Shown here piece by piece: positions 26,399-35,441 of a DNA stretch of 64,000 nt. The notes beneath the pieces are model-generated. The model had not been told where the DNA came from and made no database searches. It saw nothing but the letters and a program-made list of their open reading frames with translations. Source of the DNA: 21-14-0-10-47-8 sp966211455 (GTDB lineage: Bacteria > Bdellovibrionota > Bdellovibrionia > Bdellovibrionales > Bdellovibrionaceae); the NCBI GenBank assembly GCA_966211455.1, contig CBIHNI010000008.1, positions 1-64,000 on the forward strand, in the 5' to 3' direction. The position numbers and the translations under genes were made by a program. How positions within the stretch are numbered: the stretch's first letter is position 1; every line of letters starts with the position of its first letter.

Positions 26399-26842
26399 TT
26401 AATACTGTTTTGTGCAGTTCCAGCGGCCTTTGGAAACATAATCTTCAACAAGGACCGGGTTTGAAAGGTCGCCCTGGTTGACTTCGCCTTTCTGGAAAAT
26501 TTCGGCTTCGACCATGGTGATCTGTTTCAAACTGGCATCGGTTGTGAAAATCAATCGGTGCATGGTCGCGTTGTCGATTTCATAATATGTGTTGTAGATC
26601 AAAAGCGGCTGCGCGGAATTGTTCGAAACCAAGATGTCTTCAACGTACTGAGTGGTGTTGAAAACAAAGTTCACCTGGCAAAGTGCAGTCGCATTTGGGT
26701 TGCTACGAAGAGCCGCCAAAACCGCTTTCTTATAGTCCTCCATACGAGACTCTTGGACTTTGGTATAGCCGGCGGGAAATTGAACCGAAGCAAAAGCAGT
26801 GGCACCGATCAGAAGTAGAATGCTGATAAAAAGGCTTTTCAT
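26399..26842 (-). CDS. Small exported protein of unknown function
   Basis: The 147-residue protein has a signal peptide (about 1-18, MKSLFISILLLIGATAFA). The mature part has a Cys in TALCQVNFVFN and one near the end (GRWNCTKQY), able to form a single disulfide, and alternating strand-like segments. It is monocistronic with its own terminator downstream. The gene following it to the right encodes another exported protein on the same strand, 86 bases away. No family recognised. Confidence 0.75.
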   Translation of the reverse strand: MKSLFISILLLIGATAFASVQFPAGYTKVQESRMEDYKKAVLAALRSNPNATALCQVNFVFNTTQYVEDILVSNNSAQPLLIYNTYYEIDNATMHRLIFTTDASLKQITMVEAEIFQKGEVNQGDLSNPVLVEDYVSKGRWNCTKQY

Positions 26843-26928
26843 AGAACCCCCTTGATAAGGCCGAAGCTACAAATGGATTTCAGTGGTTTCAAGAATAGAC
26901 CGCAATGATGCGGATGGCCGCACCGATC

Positions 26929-27735
26929 TTAGCCGTCGCCCATAAAAATACTGCGTGGAACTGGGGCGCTATGGGTCGTGCGGCAAGTGCGAACAGCGGT
27001 TCGTCCAAAGCGAACAACTTGGCTATGAAAGCTGTAGCGGTAGTTCTGAGGCGAAGGAAGATCGCTTGGCGAGCGCACCAAACCGGTGGTGGCAATCAAA
27101 TGAAGATTGTTCAGCTTATGGAGATTTTCCAGAAACTGATGATCTTCCGGCAAGAGCATGCGTTTGTTTGCAACTTTTTGTTGGAGTTCTTGAACGGCCT
27201 CGGTAATTCGGGGTTTGACCAAAGCACGCCACTGGTTTCGAACGGTCGCGGTCTCTTGCGTGTAAGCTTCGATCTGCAAATACTGACTCAGTTGTTGGGT
27301 CAAAGACCGAGCCGCCTGATTGAAGTGTTGATTCACGAAGGCGACCTGTTCGCGGATGATCGCGTCTTCGGGCAGCTGGTGATTGGCAGTTCCAAACAGA
27401 CGAATTTTTTCCGGAGAAGGACGTTGATAAGCTTCAATGAAATGAGTCAAAGCGGTGATTAAGCTTTGGTTGGAGACAAGAAATCCATCCTGATAAGAGG
27501 CCGTGCGAAGACTTGTCAAAAACTGTTCAGGATTGCCGTCACTTGCCGTTGAAAAGCTGTTCTGATTCATGACGAATGCGATCAGCGAATCGGCCTCAAG
27601 GACCTGATCCGCCGCTTTTTGCTTGAGCATGGCGATACGAAGCTGGGACTGCGCATCCGGTTCATCGGCATGGGCAAAGGATGGGGACGCCACAGTTGCA
27701 AGTATAAGAAAAAATCCCAGTAAAGATCGTAACAT
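26929..27735 (-). CDS. Exported helical protein of unknown function
   Basis: The protein has 268 residues from the ATG at 27735 (an in-frame TTG eight codons upstream is less likely; neither has a strong ribosome-binding site). The signal peptide ends near ASPSFA. The mature part is rich in Gln, Ala and Leu with long helices, and the last 30 residues are Arg/Ser/Thr-rich. No catalytic motif is visible. It lies downstream of the ABC exporter on the same strand with a 93-base gap, so it may be transcribed separately. Confidence 0.68.
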   Translation of the reverse strand: MLRSLLGFFLILATVASPSFAHADEPDAQSQLRIAMLKQKAADQVLEADSLIAFVMNQNSFSTASDGNPEQFLTSLRTASYQDGFLVSNQSLITALTHFIEAYQRPSPEKIRLFGTANHQLPEDAIIREQVAFVNQHFNQAARSLTQQLSQYLQIEAYTQETATVRNQWRALVKPRITEAVQELQQKVANKRMLLPEDHQFLENLHKLNNLHLIATTGLVRSPSDLPSPQNYRYSFHSQVVRFGRTAVRTCRTTHSAPVPRSIFMGDG

Positions 27736-27828
27736 AGTTATGAAGCACGAACAGAGCAATCAGGATGCCGGTCCGAGAGAGACTCTACTGAATTCAGATA
27801 AGGGATGGCTGTCGATCTTTTGGACGGC

Positions 27829-29550
27829 TTACAACTTTTGCAGTTGATGAAGGGAATGATACTCGCCCGCGTTGGCCAGAAGACTTTGATGAGTCCCGAT
27901 TTCCACAACTTCACCGGCCTTCATCACCACGATCTTATGTGCCTTTGCGATGGTCGAAAGGCGGTGAGCAATCACAAACGCCGTACGACCTTGCATCAGT
28001 TGATCCAAGCCTTTTTGCACTTCGACTTCGCTTTGCGAATCCAGAGCGCTGGTGGCTTCATCCAAAATCAAGATCGGAGCATCTTTAAAGATGGCGCGCG
28101 CGATGCTGACCCGCTGTTTTTCACCGCCCGAAAGCAAGTTGCCACGATCGCCGACGCGGTTTTCGTAACCCAACGGAGTGCGCATGATAAAGTTATGCGC
28201 GTTCGCGCTTTTCGCTGCCGAGACGATTCCGTCTTTTGGTTTGCTAAAGTCGCCCGCCCAAATGTTGCGCTCGATCGTATCGCTGAACAAAAACACGTCC
28301 TGCGTGACCAGCGCGATATGGGCGCGAAGCTCTTTCAGATTGATCTCGCGAATTGGGGTCTCGTCCACGTAAATTTCGCCTTGGGTGGGATCAAAGAAGC
28401 GACCCAAAAGATTCACGATGGTCGATTTCCCTGAACCGCTGGCGCCGACAAAGGCGACCATCTCGCCACGTTGGATGGTGAGATTCACGCTTTTCAAAAT
28501 CTGATCGGTGCCGTAAGAAAAGCTGACATTCTTATAAGTGATCGTTTTCCAATTGGCCGGGAAAGGTTTCGTTGATTCGGCCTGCGGAACTTCGCTGGGA
28601 TTGTCGATGATTGAATAAGCGCGATTTGCCGCAACGACCGTTTCTTGGACACGCACGTAGCTTTCTTGAATCTTTTTAATCGGACCATTGATCTGAAGTA
28701 AGGCCGTCGCATAAGCGATAAAATCGCCAAGGGTCACACGATCCGCCGCCGCTTCGAAACCCATATAGACGATAATTCCCAAAATCAGAATGGTGGCGAT
28801 GAATTCAGTGACCGGTCCCGCCAATTCGACCTTTTGATGGATTTTTTTGCGCGAACTTAAAAAGTCAGCCGATTCGCGTTCAAAGCGATTCGACATTTCG
28901 TTTTCCAGATTGAAAGATTGAATGATGCGAACGCCATCCAGGCTTTCTTTCACGGTCGCGGTGATGCGCTCGAGATCCTCTTGGCCTTTGATCGAATGCA
29001 CCTTGATGGTTTTAGAAATTGTGCGCAGGAAAAACAGAACCAATGGCAAAACAAAGATGATGGTCGCGGTCAGACGCCAGTTCAAATAAACCAGCATGCT
29101 GATCGTAAAGATCAAGGCCAGGGGCTCGCGGAAAAAATCCGCAAACATCCGCAAACCATTTTGAATCACGGTGATGTCATTTAAAATGCGCGAAATCAAT
29201 CCACCCGAACCCGCCTGAAAAGCGTTATGGAAAGAAAGATTCAAGCTCATGAATTTTTGTTGCAGGCGGTGGCGCACACGGATGGCGAACTTTTCCGCCA
29301 CCATATTCATGTTAAAGATATGCACATAGCGGGAAACCCCAGCAATGAAGGTCACGCCCAAAAGCTGCAAAGCCGACGAGATCAAACCATCGGTCTGCTT
29401 TGCTTGAAACGAATCGATGATGGATTTCAAAAGCAGCAAGGTCAGCGGCTGCGTGATCGCTAAAACAATGCCGGCCAAGGCGATAACAATAAGGATCTTT
29501 GTGTGAGGTTTGAGCTCACGCAAGATTTTCTTTACTTCAGGTGCAATCAT
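27829..29550 (-). CDS. MsbA-like ABC half-transporter
   Basis: A 573-residue exporter half-transporter that works as a homodimer in the inner membrane. The N-terminal type-IV ABC transmembrane domain (about 1-310, six helices) is followed by a nucleotide-binding domain. That domain has Walker A VGASGSGKST, signature LLSGGEKQRVSIARA, Walker B ILILDEATSALD and the switch His in AHRLSTI. It most resembles MsbA-type lipid A flippases, but multidrug exporters share this layout, so the substrate is inferred. Its ATG overlaps the uvrA stop (ATGA), linking it to the pbp1A-uvrA run. Confidence 0.88.
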   Translation of the reverse strand: MIAPEVKKILRELKPHTKILIVIALAGIVLAITQPLTLLLLKSIIDSFQAKQTDGLISSALQLLGVTFIAGVSRYVHIFNMNMVAEKFAIRVRHRLQQKFMSLNLSFHNAFQAGSGGLISRILNDITVIQNGLRMFADFFREPLALIFTISMLVYLNWRLTATIIFVLPLVLFFLRTISKTIKVHSIKGQEDLERITATVKESLDGVRIIQSFNLENEMSNRFERESADFLSSRKKIHQKVELAGPVTEFIATILILGIIVYMGFEAAADRVTLGDFIAYATALLQINGPIKKIQESYVRVQETVVAANRAYSIIDNPSEVPQAESTKPFPANWKTITYKNVSFSYGTDQILKSVNLTIQRGEMVAFVGASGSGKSTIVNLLGRFFDPTQGEIYVDETPIREINLKELRAHIALVTQDVFLFSDTIERNIWAGDFSKPKDGIVSAAKSANAHNFIMRTPLGYENRVGDRGNLLSGGEKQRVSIARAIFKDAPILILDEATSALDSQSEVEVQKGLDQLMQGRTAFVIAHRLSTIAKAHKIVVMKAGEVVEIGTHQSLLANAGEYHSLHQLQKL

Positions 29551-32468
29551 AATGACATCGAGTCAATATAACGCTTCAAGTACTGTCCCGTCAGGCTTTT
29601 TTTGTTCTTCATCACTTCTTCTGGAGAGCCTTCGGCAACGATTTTACCGCCTTTGGCGCCCGCTTCGGGTCCCAAATCGATCACATAGTCCGATCCCAAG
29701 ATCACATCCTGGTTGTGCTCGACGACGATAACGCTTCCGCCCGCATCGATCAGCTTGTTGAGAACCTTCATCAACAAATCCACCTCGCGAAAATGCAGTC
29801 CCGTGGTGGGCTCGTCCAAGATGTAAAGCGTGTCTTTTTGCTGAATCTGTGACAACTCTTTGGCGATCTTCAAGCGCTGAGATTCCCCACCGCTCAAAGT
29901 TCCCGCCGGTTGTCCCAGCTGCAGGTAATCCAGACCCACCTCTTTCAAAACGCTTAAAGGCTTGCGGATGTTGGGATGAGCGACAAAGAAATTCATCGCT
30001 TCGGCGACGGTCATCGACAAAATTTCCGAGACGTTTTTGTCTTTGTACTTAATCTCCAAAATTTCATCGCGATACTTTTTGCCATCACAGACGTCACAAG
30101 GAATGACGACGTTATCCATGAACATCATATCAATTTCTTCAAAGCCCGTGCCCTTGCAAGCGGGGCAGCGACCGCCATCGACGTTCAACGAGAAAGTTCC
30201 TGGCGTGTAGCCGCGCATCTTGGCTTCAGGAATAGTCGCCATCAGGTTTCGAATCGCATCGAAAGCCTTGAGGTAAGTGATTGGCGAGCTTCGCGCTGAT
30301 TTTCCAATCGCCGATTGATCGATCAGAAGAACGTTCTTCAAATGCTCGGTGCCTTTTAAAGACTTCAAATCCTGAGTCGGCAAATATTCAATATCCAAAG
30401 CGCGGGCCATAGCCGGATACAAAGTTTTCGTCACAAGCGTCGATTTTCCCGAGCCGCTGACGCCTGTAATGGTCACCAGGCGGTGCAAAGGAATGGTCAC
30501 GTCCAGATTTTTCAAGTTGTGGCCGGCGGCACCTTTCATCTCGAGCTTGTATTTGAAAGAGGAAATGTCGACGGGACGCACGACTCGCATCGGTGACCAA
30601 TTCTTTTTGGGTTTCAGATAAGGAGCCGTGTTGGATTTATCAGACTTGTAGAAATTGTCCGTTTCGCCGGCGAAAACCACTTGTCCACCAAGATATCCAC
30701 TGCCGGGACCCATCTCGATGATGTTTTCGCTGTTCTTGATCACGTCGTGATCGTGTTCGACAACCACCAAGGTGTTTCCCAGTTCTTTGAGGTCTTTCAA
30801 GATCGAGATCAAGCGATCGTTGTCGCGCGGATGCAGTCCCACGGTCGGTTCGTCCAAAACGTAAAGCGCTTGTGACAATCCCATCCCCAGCTGGTTGGCC
30901 AGCATCAGACGTTGGTATTCACCACCAGACAGTGTCCGCGTTTCGCGATTCAAAGTCAGATAGTGAACCCCGACCCGCATCAAAAATTCCAGACGGGCGC
31001 GGATCTGCTTGAAGACCTCTTCGGCGACTTCCAGCTGCATCGGTGTCAACGTCATCTTCAAGAAGACCGTGCACAGGTCTTCGATCGTCATTTCAGAGAA
31101 ATCTTGGATGTTTTTTCCTTGAATGAAAACATTCAGGGCTTCTTTGCGCAGACGCGACCCTTTGCAATCCGGACACAGGAAAGGCGAACGGTAGCGCGCG
31201 ATGAACACACGCACGTGCATTTTGTATTTCATGTCTTCCAGATATTCGAAAAGACCTTTGACCCCAAAAAATTCGTCGGTGCCGTCCCACAATTTCTTTT
31301 TCTGATCGGCGGGAAGATCTTTCCACGGCGTGTGCGTGTCGATCTTCGCTTTCTTTGCGTAAGACATCAGCATCTTGCGATCTTGGGCCGCGCTTGGCAT
31401 GGTGAAAGGATTCAAAGCTCCTTGCGCCAAAGACAAAGCCGGGTTGGGTACGACCTTCTTTTCGTCTATATCCAAAATATTTCCGAAGCCCTTGCAGGTC
31501 TGGCAAGCCCCCATTGGACTGTTGAAGCTGAAAAGTCGAGACGTGATCGGTGGCGGAGTGTAACCGCAAATCGGGCACGAGTTTTCTTCACTGAGCTGCA
31601 GCTTTTTTCCATCCGTTGTCAGCACGTTACAACGACGGGTCATGAATCCCGAATTGTATTTGATCGAAGCATCATAGGCTTGGGTGAGCGAGTCGGCCAA
31701 GCGGCCACGATCGTCGGCATTAAAGCTCATACGATCGATGACCAAGAAAAAGGTGTCTTTCGGTAAACCTTTTTTCAACATTTGTGGCGTGCTGATCTCG
31801 ATGACCTCGCCCATTTCTTCGCTGGTGACCGCCGAGTACTCGGAGGCAGTTTCCGTTTCCACTTTTTTTGCCGAGGTTTTTTTTGCTGAAGCTTTCTTCG
31901 CCTTCGGTTCTTCTTTCGCCTTGGGAGGCATGTAGATACGAAGGTAACCGTCTTGCAACAGCAAAGAGTGCAGTTTCTTGCCTTCAGCGATACGGCTGCC
32001 AGCACCGATTTCCACCAAGATGTATCCGCGCTGACCATTGAAGTACTGGATCACGCGATCGGCAGCTTCGGTCACACTTTGCTTTTCGGTTTTCACATGA
32101 TGGGTCGGACAGTAAGCATCGCCGACTTTTTCAAACAACAGACGCATGTAATCGATCAGCTCGGTGGTCGTTCCCACGGTCGAGCGCGAGCTTTTCACCG
32201 AGTTCTTTTGTTCGATGGAAATGGCTGGCGGAATGTTATTCACGCCTTCGATATCTGGTTTGGGAGCTTTATTCAGAAACTGACGGGCGTAATTGGACAT
32301 GCTTTCGATAAAGCGACGCTGTCCTTCGGCAAACAAAGTTTCAAAAGCGAGCGAAGATTTCCCGGAACCGCTGGGTCCGCAAACGACAGTGAAGGATCCC
32401 AAGGGGATCTTCACTTCGATATTTTTCAAGTTGTTCTGCTTAACGCCCCAGAGATGAATGTCTTTCAT
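29547..32468 (-). CDS. uvrA: Excinuclease ABC subunit A
   Basis: Damage-recognition ATPase of nucleotide excision repair. The 973 residues carry two ABC modules: Walker A GPSGSGKS (31-38) and GVSGSGKS, and signatures LSGGEYQR and LSGGESQR. Zinc modules are CPICGYTPPP with CQTCKGFG, and CPACKGTGFE with CDVC. E. coli UvrA has 940 residues. The difference is largely a Lys/Ala/Glu-rich insertion at about 181-222 with KKASAKKTSAKK. A perfect 9-bp hairpin ends two bases before the ATG. It lies 45 bases downstream of the PBP1A gene and is coupled to the ABC exporter. Confidence 0.97.
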   Translation of the reverse strand: MKDIHLWGVKQNNLKNIEVKIPLGSFTVVCGPSGSGKSSLAFETLFAEGQRRFIESMSNYARQFLNKAPKPDIEGVNNIPPAISIEQKNSVKSSRSTVGTTTELIDYMRLLFEKVGDAYCPTHHVKTEKQSVTEAADRVIQYFNGQRGYILVEIGAGSRIAEGKKLHSLLLQDGYLRIYMPPKAKEEPKAKKASAKKTSAKKVETETASEYSAVTSEEMGEVIEISTPQMLKKGLPKDTFFLVIDRMSFNADDRGRLADSLTQAYDASIKYNSGFMTRRCNVLTTDGKKLQLSEENSCPICGYTPPPITSRLFSFNSPMGACQTCKGFGNILDIDEKKVVPNPALSLAQGALNPFTMPSAAQDRKMLMSYAKKAKIDTHTPWKDLPADQKKKLWDGTDEFFGVKGLFEYLEDMKYKMHVRVFIARYRSPFLCPDCKGSRLRKEALNVFIQGKNIQDFSEMTIEDLCTVFLKMTLTPMQLEVAEEVFKQIRARLEFLMRVGVHYLTLNRETRTLSGGEYQRLMLANQLGMGLSQALYVLDEPTVGLHPRDNDRLISILKDLKELGNTLVVVEHDHDVIKNSENIIEMGPGSGYLGGQVVFAGETDNFYKSDKSNTAPYLKPKKNWSPMRVVRPVDISSFKYKLEMKGAAGHNLKNLDVTIPLHRLVTITGVSGSGKSTLVTKTLYPAMARALDIEYLPTQDLKSLKGTEHLKNVLLIDQSAIGKSARSSPITYLKAFDAIRNLMATIPEAKMRGYTPGTFSLNVDGGRCPACKGTGFEEIDMMFMDNVVIPCDVCDGKKYRDEILEIKYKDKNVSEILSMTVAEAMNFFVAHPNIRKPLSVLKEVGLDYLQLGQPAGTLSGGESQRLKIAKELSQIQQKDTLYILDEPTTGLHFREVDLLMKVLNKLIDAGGSVIVVEHNQDVILGSDYVIDLGPEAGAKGGKIVAEGSPEEVMKNKKSLTGQYLKRYIDSMSL

Positions 32469-32470
32469 AT

Positions 32471-32497
32471 GCTGTCTTCCTTGGTGAAGAAGACAGC
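32471..32497 (-). promoter_or_regulatory. Hairpin over the uvrA ribosome-binding site
   Basis: GCTGTCTTC and GAAGACAGC form a perfect 9-bp stem with a 9-base loop. On the minus strand the downstream arm overlaps the AAGGAAG ribosome-binding region and ends two bases before the uvrA ATG. No T-run follows. Confidence 0.6.
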
Positions 32498-32513
32498 GAC
32501 GGGGACAAGTGGA

Positions 32514-35198
32514 TCAATCTGAAAGATCTTGCTTGTAGAAGTCTGTGTCTTCTTCTTTTTTGTTGCGAGACGAAGTGGGCTCAGTTCCCTCTAAGAAAGC
32601 TTGGCGGATGATATCCTTAGAACTGCTCGATGCTAGCTCGCCCGTTTCGCTATCAATATTGGCGAAAACTATACCGTTCGGAACCGGGAATGTCATCTGC
32701 GGCAGGTCTTGGTGGGCCGCTTTCATGTATTCTAACCAGATTGGCAAGGCCGAGCGTCCGCCGACCTCTCCTTTACCCAAGGTTTTCTCCTGATCGAAGC
32801 CAACCCACACACCAGTTGCAACCTGAGCGGTGTAACCGATGAACCATGCGTCATAATAGCCATTGGTTGTCCCGGTTTTCCCGGCCACCTCGCGACCTAA
32901 AGCCTTGGCGCGTCCGCCGGTCCCGCTGCGGTCTTCGATCACACCTTTCAGTAAAGAGGTGATCAAATAAGCCGTAGTTGGACGAATCAACTGATCGCCG
33001 TCTTCAAAGAAGATATTGGGCTCGATTTTCTTTTTGTCCACCACTTCCGGAGCGGCGGCCGCAGTTTCGCCCTCTTTTTCTTTGAAGGTCTCAAGGTAAG
33101 CTTTGCGACGTTCTTCGAATTCGGTGTCGATCGGCTCCATTTCCTTTTTGAAACGAAGGTCCAGAGACAGTTGATCTTTCAGCTTTTTGCCGGTTGCATC
33201 TTCCACGCGGTGAATGATGATCGGCCGAGTCCGCTTGCCCATGCGACCGAATTCTGAAAAGACCTTTGTCATTTCGTATAAAGTCACCGAGCTGGAACCC
33301 AAAACCAACGTAAAGTCCTTATTCAAAGGCGAAAAGATCCCCAAGCGCTTCGCGTACTGGGTGGCCCAGTCTGTTCCCAGGTCTTCCATGATTTTGACCG
33401 CCGGGATGTTCAGCGATTTCACCAAAGCATTTCGGAAAATGATGTCACCGCCGAAACTTTTCGAGTGATTGGAAGGCTTCCAGGTTTTTTCTTGCTCTTG
33501 GCCTTCGTCGTTTTCTTTTCCTTCTTCATACACGATCGGTGCGTCCATGATCGGGGTCGCCGCCGTGTAACCGCGATCTAGCGCTGAAGCGTAAACGATC
33601 GATTTGAACGAAGATCCTGTCTGGCGAGCCGCCTGCAATGCTCGGTTGTACTGGGACTTTTCGAAAGAGGTTCCGCCGATCATCGCCAAGATATCTTGGG
33701 TCTGCTGATCGAAGGAAATCAAAGAGCCTTCCGCAACTGGATCCTGATCCAAGAACAGTTCGATGTATTTTGACAGATCAGGCGCGGTTTTGGCCGCCGG
33801 CTGACCTTTTTTCGCCGGAGCAAAAATTTTCTGCAAACGGACCGAAGCAAATTTGTCGGCGCCGATTTTGACCTGGATGATGTCGCCCATCTTCAAAGCT
33901 TGCGACGGCTTTTTGATCGTATCCAAATCATAGCGCTTGCTTGAGTCCGGCTTTCGCGCCCACTGCATGGTCTCGATGTCGATAATCCCTTCAAGCTCGG
34001 CGACACGCACATAAACCAAACCCAGCTCGTCGTCGACTTTCGAAACGATCGCGTCGGTGACGGCACCTGATTTCAAATAAGCCGGAAGACCATCTTTGCG
34101 CACGTCGTATTCAAGATTCAGGGGACCTGGATCTTTGAACTTTCCATCTGGCTGAATGATGCGTTCGGGGGTCATCTTGCCAAGCAAACTGTTGCGGGTT
34201 TTCAGCAGGAACTCGCCGACCTCTTTTGGATCGGTGGTGTTCTTTTTTGAACCTCGATAGCCTTGGCGTTTATCCAAATCTTTCAGACCTTGGATCAAGG
34301 ACTCTTGCGCGGCCAATTGTTTGGAAAGATCCAAGCTTGTGTAGATGCGAAGACCTTTATCCAAAACCATCTCTTCACCAAGCTCGGAAACCAGAAGCTG
34401 ACGAACGGTTTCCAAAAAGAAAGGCGCGGCTTCTTGATAATTTTCTTCAACGTAAACGGTGACCGGTGCCTGAATCGCTGCCTGCGCTTGTTCTTTTTTG
34501 ATAAATCCGACTTCTGCCATCCGATTTAAAACGTAGACCTGGCGCTCTTTGGCGCGGACCGGATTTCGTGTTGGCGAATAAGCTGACGGAGCTTTCGGCA
34601 GACCGGCCAGGATCGCCATCTCTTCCAGTTTCAAATCTTTTACATTCTTGTGGAAGTAGGTTTCGGCTGCGGCCTGAACGCCCGAAGCCCGCTGACCGAA
34701 ATAAATCTGGTTCAGATACAGATACAAAATATCTTCTTTGGAAAGATTCTCTTCCATTTCGATGGCCAGCAAAACGTCTTTGATCTTACGAAGAATGGTT
34801 CGCTCGTTGGAAAGCATCAAGGTTTTTGCCACCTGTTGGGTGATCGTCGATCCCCCTTGCACCGTGTGTCCGGCTTTCAGGTTCGCCAGCTGTGCCCGGA
34901 TGATCGCCAGATAATTGATCCCGCTGTGCTGGAAGAAAGAATCATCTTCCGCCGCCAAGAAGGCATTGATCAGATCTTTCGGGATATCTTTATAGGCGAC
35001 CAGCTGACGGCGATCTTCGCGATAAAACTCGCCGATGGATTTTCCGTTTCGGTCGAAAACTTTGGATACCAACAATGGCTGGTAATCGGCCAAGGTGATC
35101 ATTTGGGGCAAGGTCGATTTCACGTACTTGAAAACCGCAAACACGCCGGCAATTCCAAGAACCATCAACACAACAACAGCGATCAAAAATTTCTTCAT
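32514..35198 (-). CDS. Bifunctional penicillin-binding protein 1A
   Basis: Class A PBP that polymerises glycan strands and cross-links peptides in the periplasm. The protein has 894 residues from the ATG at 35198 (an upstream TTG is less likely). It has one N-terminal transmembrane helix. The GT51 transglycosylase has AAEDDSFFQHSG (catalytic Glu) and GGSTITQQVAKTL. An OB-like insert follows, and then the transpeptidase with SSFK (SxxK, nucleophile Ser), SLN (SxN) and KTGTTNGYYDAWF (KTG). It has a Lys/Glu-rich extra region between SxN and KTG and an acidic C-terminal tail. It heads the run with uvrA and the ABC exporter. Confidence 0.95.
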   Translation of the reverse strand: MKKFLIAVVVLMVLGIAGVFAVFKYVKSTLPQMITLADYQPLLVSKVFDRNGKSIGEFYREDRRQLVAYKDIPKDLINAFLAAEDDSFFQHSGINYLAIIRAQLANLKAGHTVQGGSTITQQVAKTLMLSNERTILRKIKDVLLAIEMEENLSKEDILYLYLNQIYFGQRASGVQAAAETYFHKNVKDLKLEEMAILAGLPKAPSAYSPTRNPVRAKERQVYVLNRMAEVGFIKKEQAQAAIQAPVTVYVEENYQEAAPFFLETVRQLLVSELGEEMVLDKGLRIYTSLDLSKQLAAQESLIQGLKDLDKRQGYRGSKKNTTDPKEVGEFLLKTRNSLLGKMTPERIIQPDGKFKDPGPLNLEYDVRKDGLPAYLKSGAVTDAIVSKVDDELGLVYVRVAELEGIIDIETMQWARKPDSSKRYDLDTIKKPSQALKMGDIIQVKIGADKFASVRLQKIFAPAKKGQPAAKTAPDLSKYIELFLDQDPVAEGSLISFDQQTQDILAMIGGTSFEKSQYNRALQAARQTGSSFKSIVYASALDRGYTAATPIMDAPIVYEEGKENDEGQEQEKTWKPSNHSKSFGGDIIFRNALVKSLNIPAVKIMEDLGTDWATQYAKRLGIFSPLNKDFTLVLGSSSVTLYEMTKVFSEFGRMGKRTRPIIIHRVEDATGKKLKDQLSLDLRFKKEMEPIDTEFEERRKAYLETFKEKEGETAAAAPEVVDKKKIEPNIFFEDGDQLIRPTTAYLITSLLKGVIEDRSGTGGRAKALGREVAGKTGTTNGYYDAWFIGYTAQVATGVWVGFDQEKTLGKGEVGGRSALPIWLEYMKAAHQDLPQMTFPVPNGIVFANIDSETGELASSSSKDIIRQAFLEGTEPTSSRNKKEEDTDFYKQDLSD

Positions 35199-35393
35199 AG
35201 AAAGGTGCCTATCTCTTTTTTGTAGCAACAACGAGCCATCATTTCAGAACCCTCTGATTATAGGGGGAAAGAAGGGGGAGGGGTAGCAAAGCCTGGTTCT
35301 TGGTCCAGCCTCGTTTTCAGAGGGAAGAGCTGCCGATTTGCACGGGTCTCAATATGAGACAGGACTTTCATCGAGAGAGTGTGGAGGAACCAT

Positions 35394-35420
35394 TGAAAGG
35401 TCCAAGATTTGCTCCGATAA
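35394..35420 (+). promoter_or_regulatory. Possible sigma-28-type promoter
   Basis: TGAAAGGT, 11 bases, then TCCGATAA resembles the FliA pattern TAAAGTTT-N11-GCCGATAA in spacing and in seven of eight -10 bases. It lies 22 bases before the ATG at 35442. Seven-base matches occur by chance several times in a 64-kb window, so this is weak. Confidence 0.25.
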
Positions 35421-35441
35421 GAGATCATCTGGGGGTTTCAA

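Noticed and set aside
30912..31766. 284-codon plus-strand ORF opposite uvrA
   Set aside because: Antisense to conserved UvrA motifs; no domain or ribosome-binding site.
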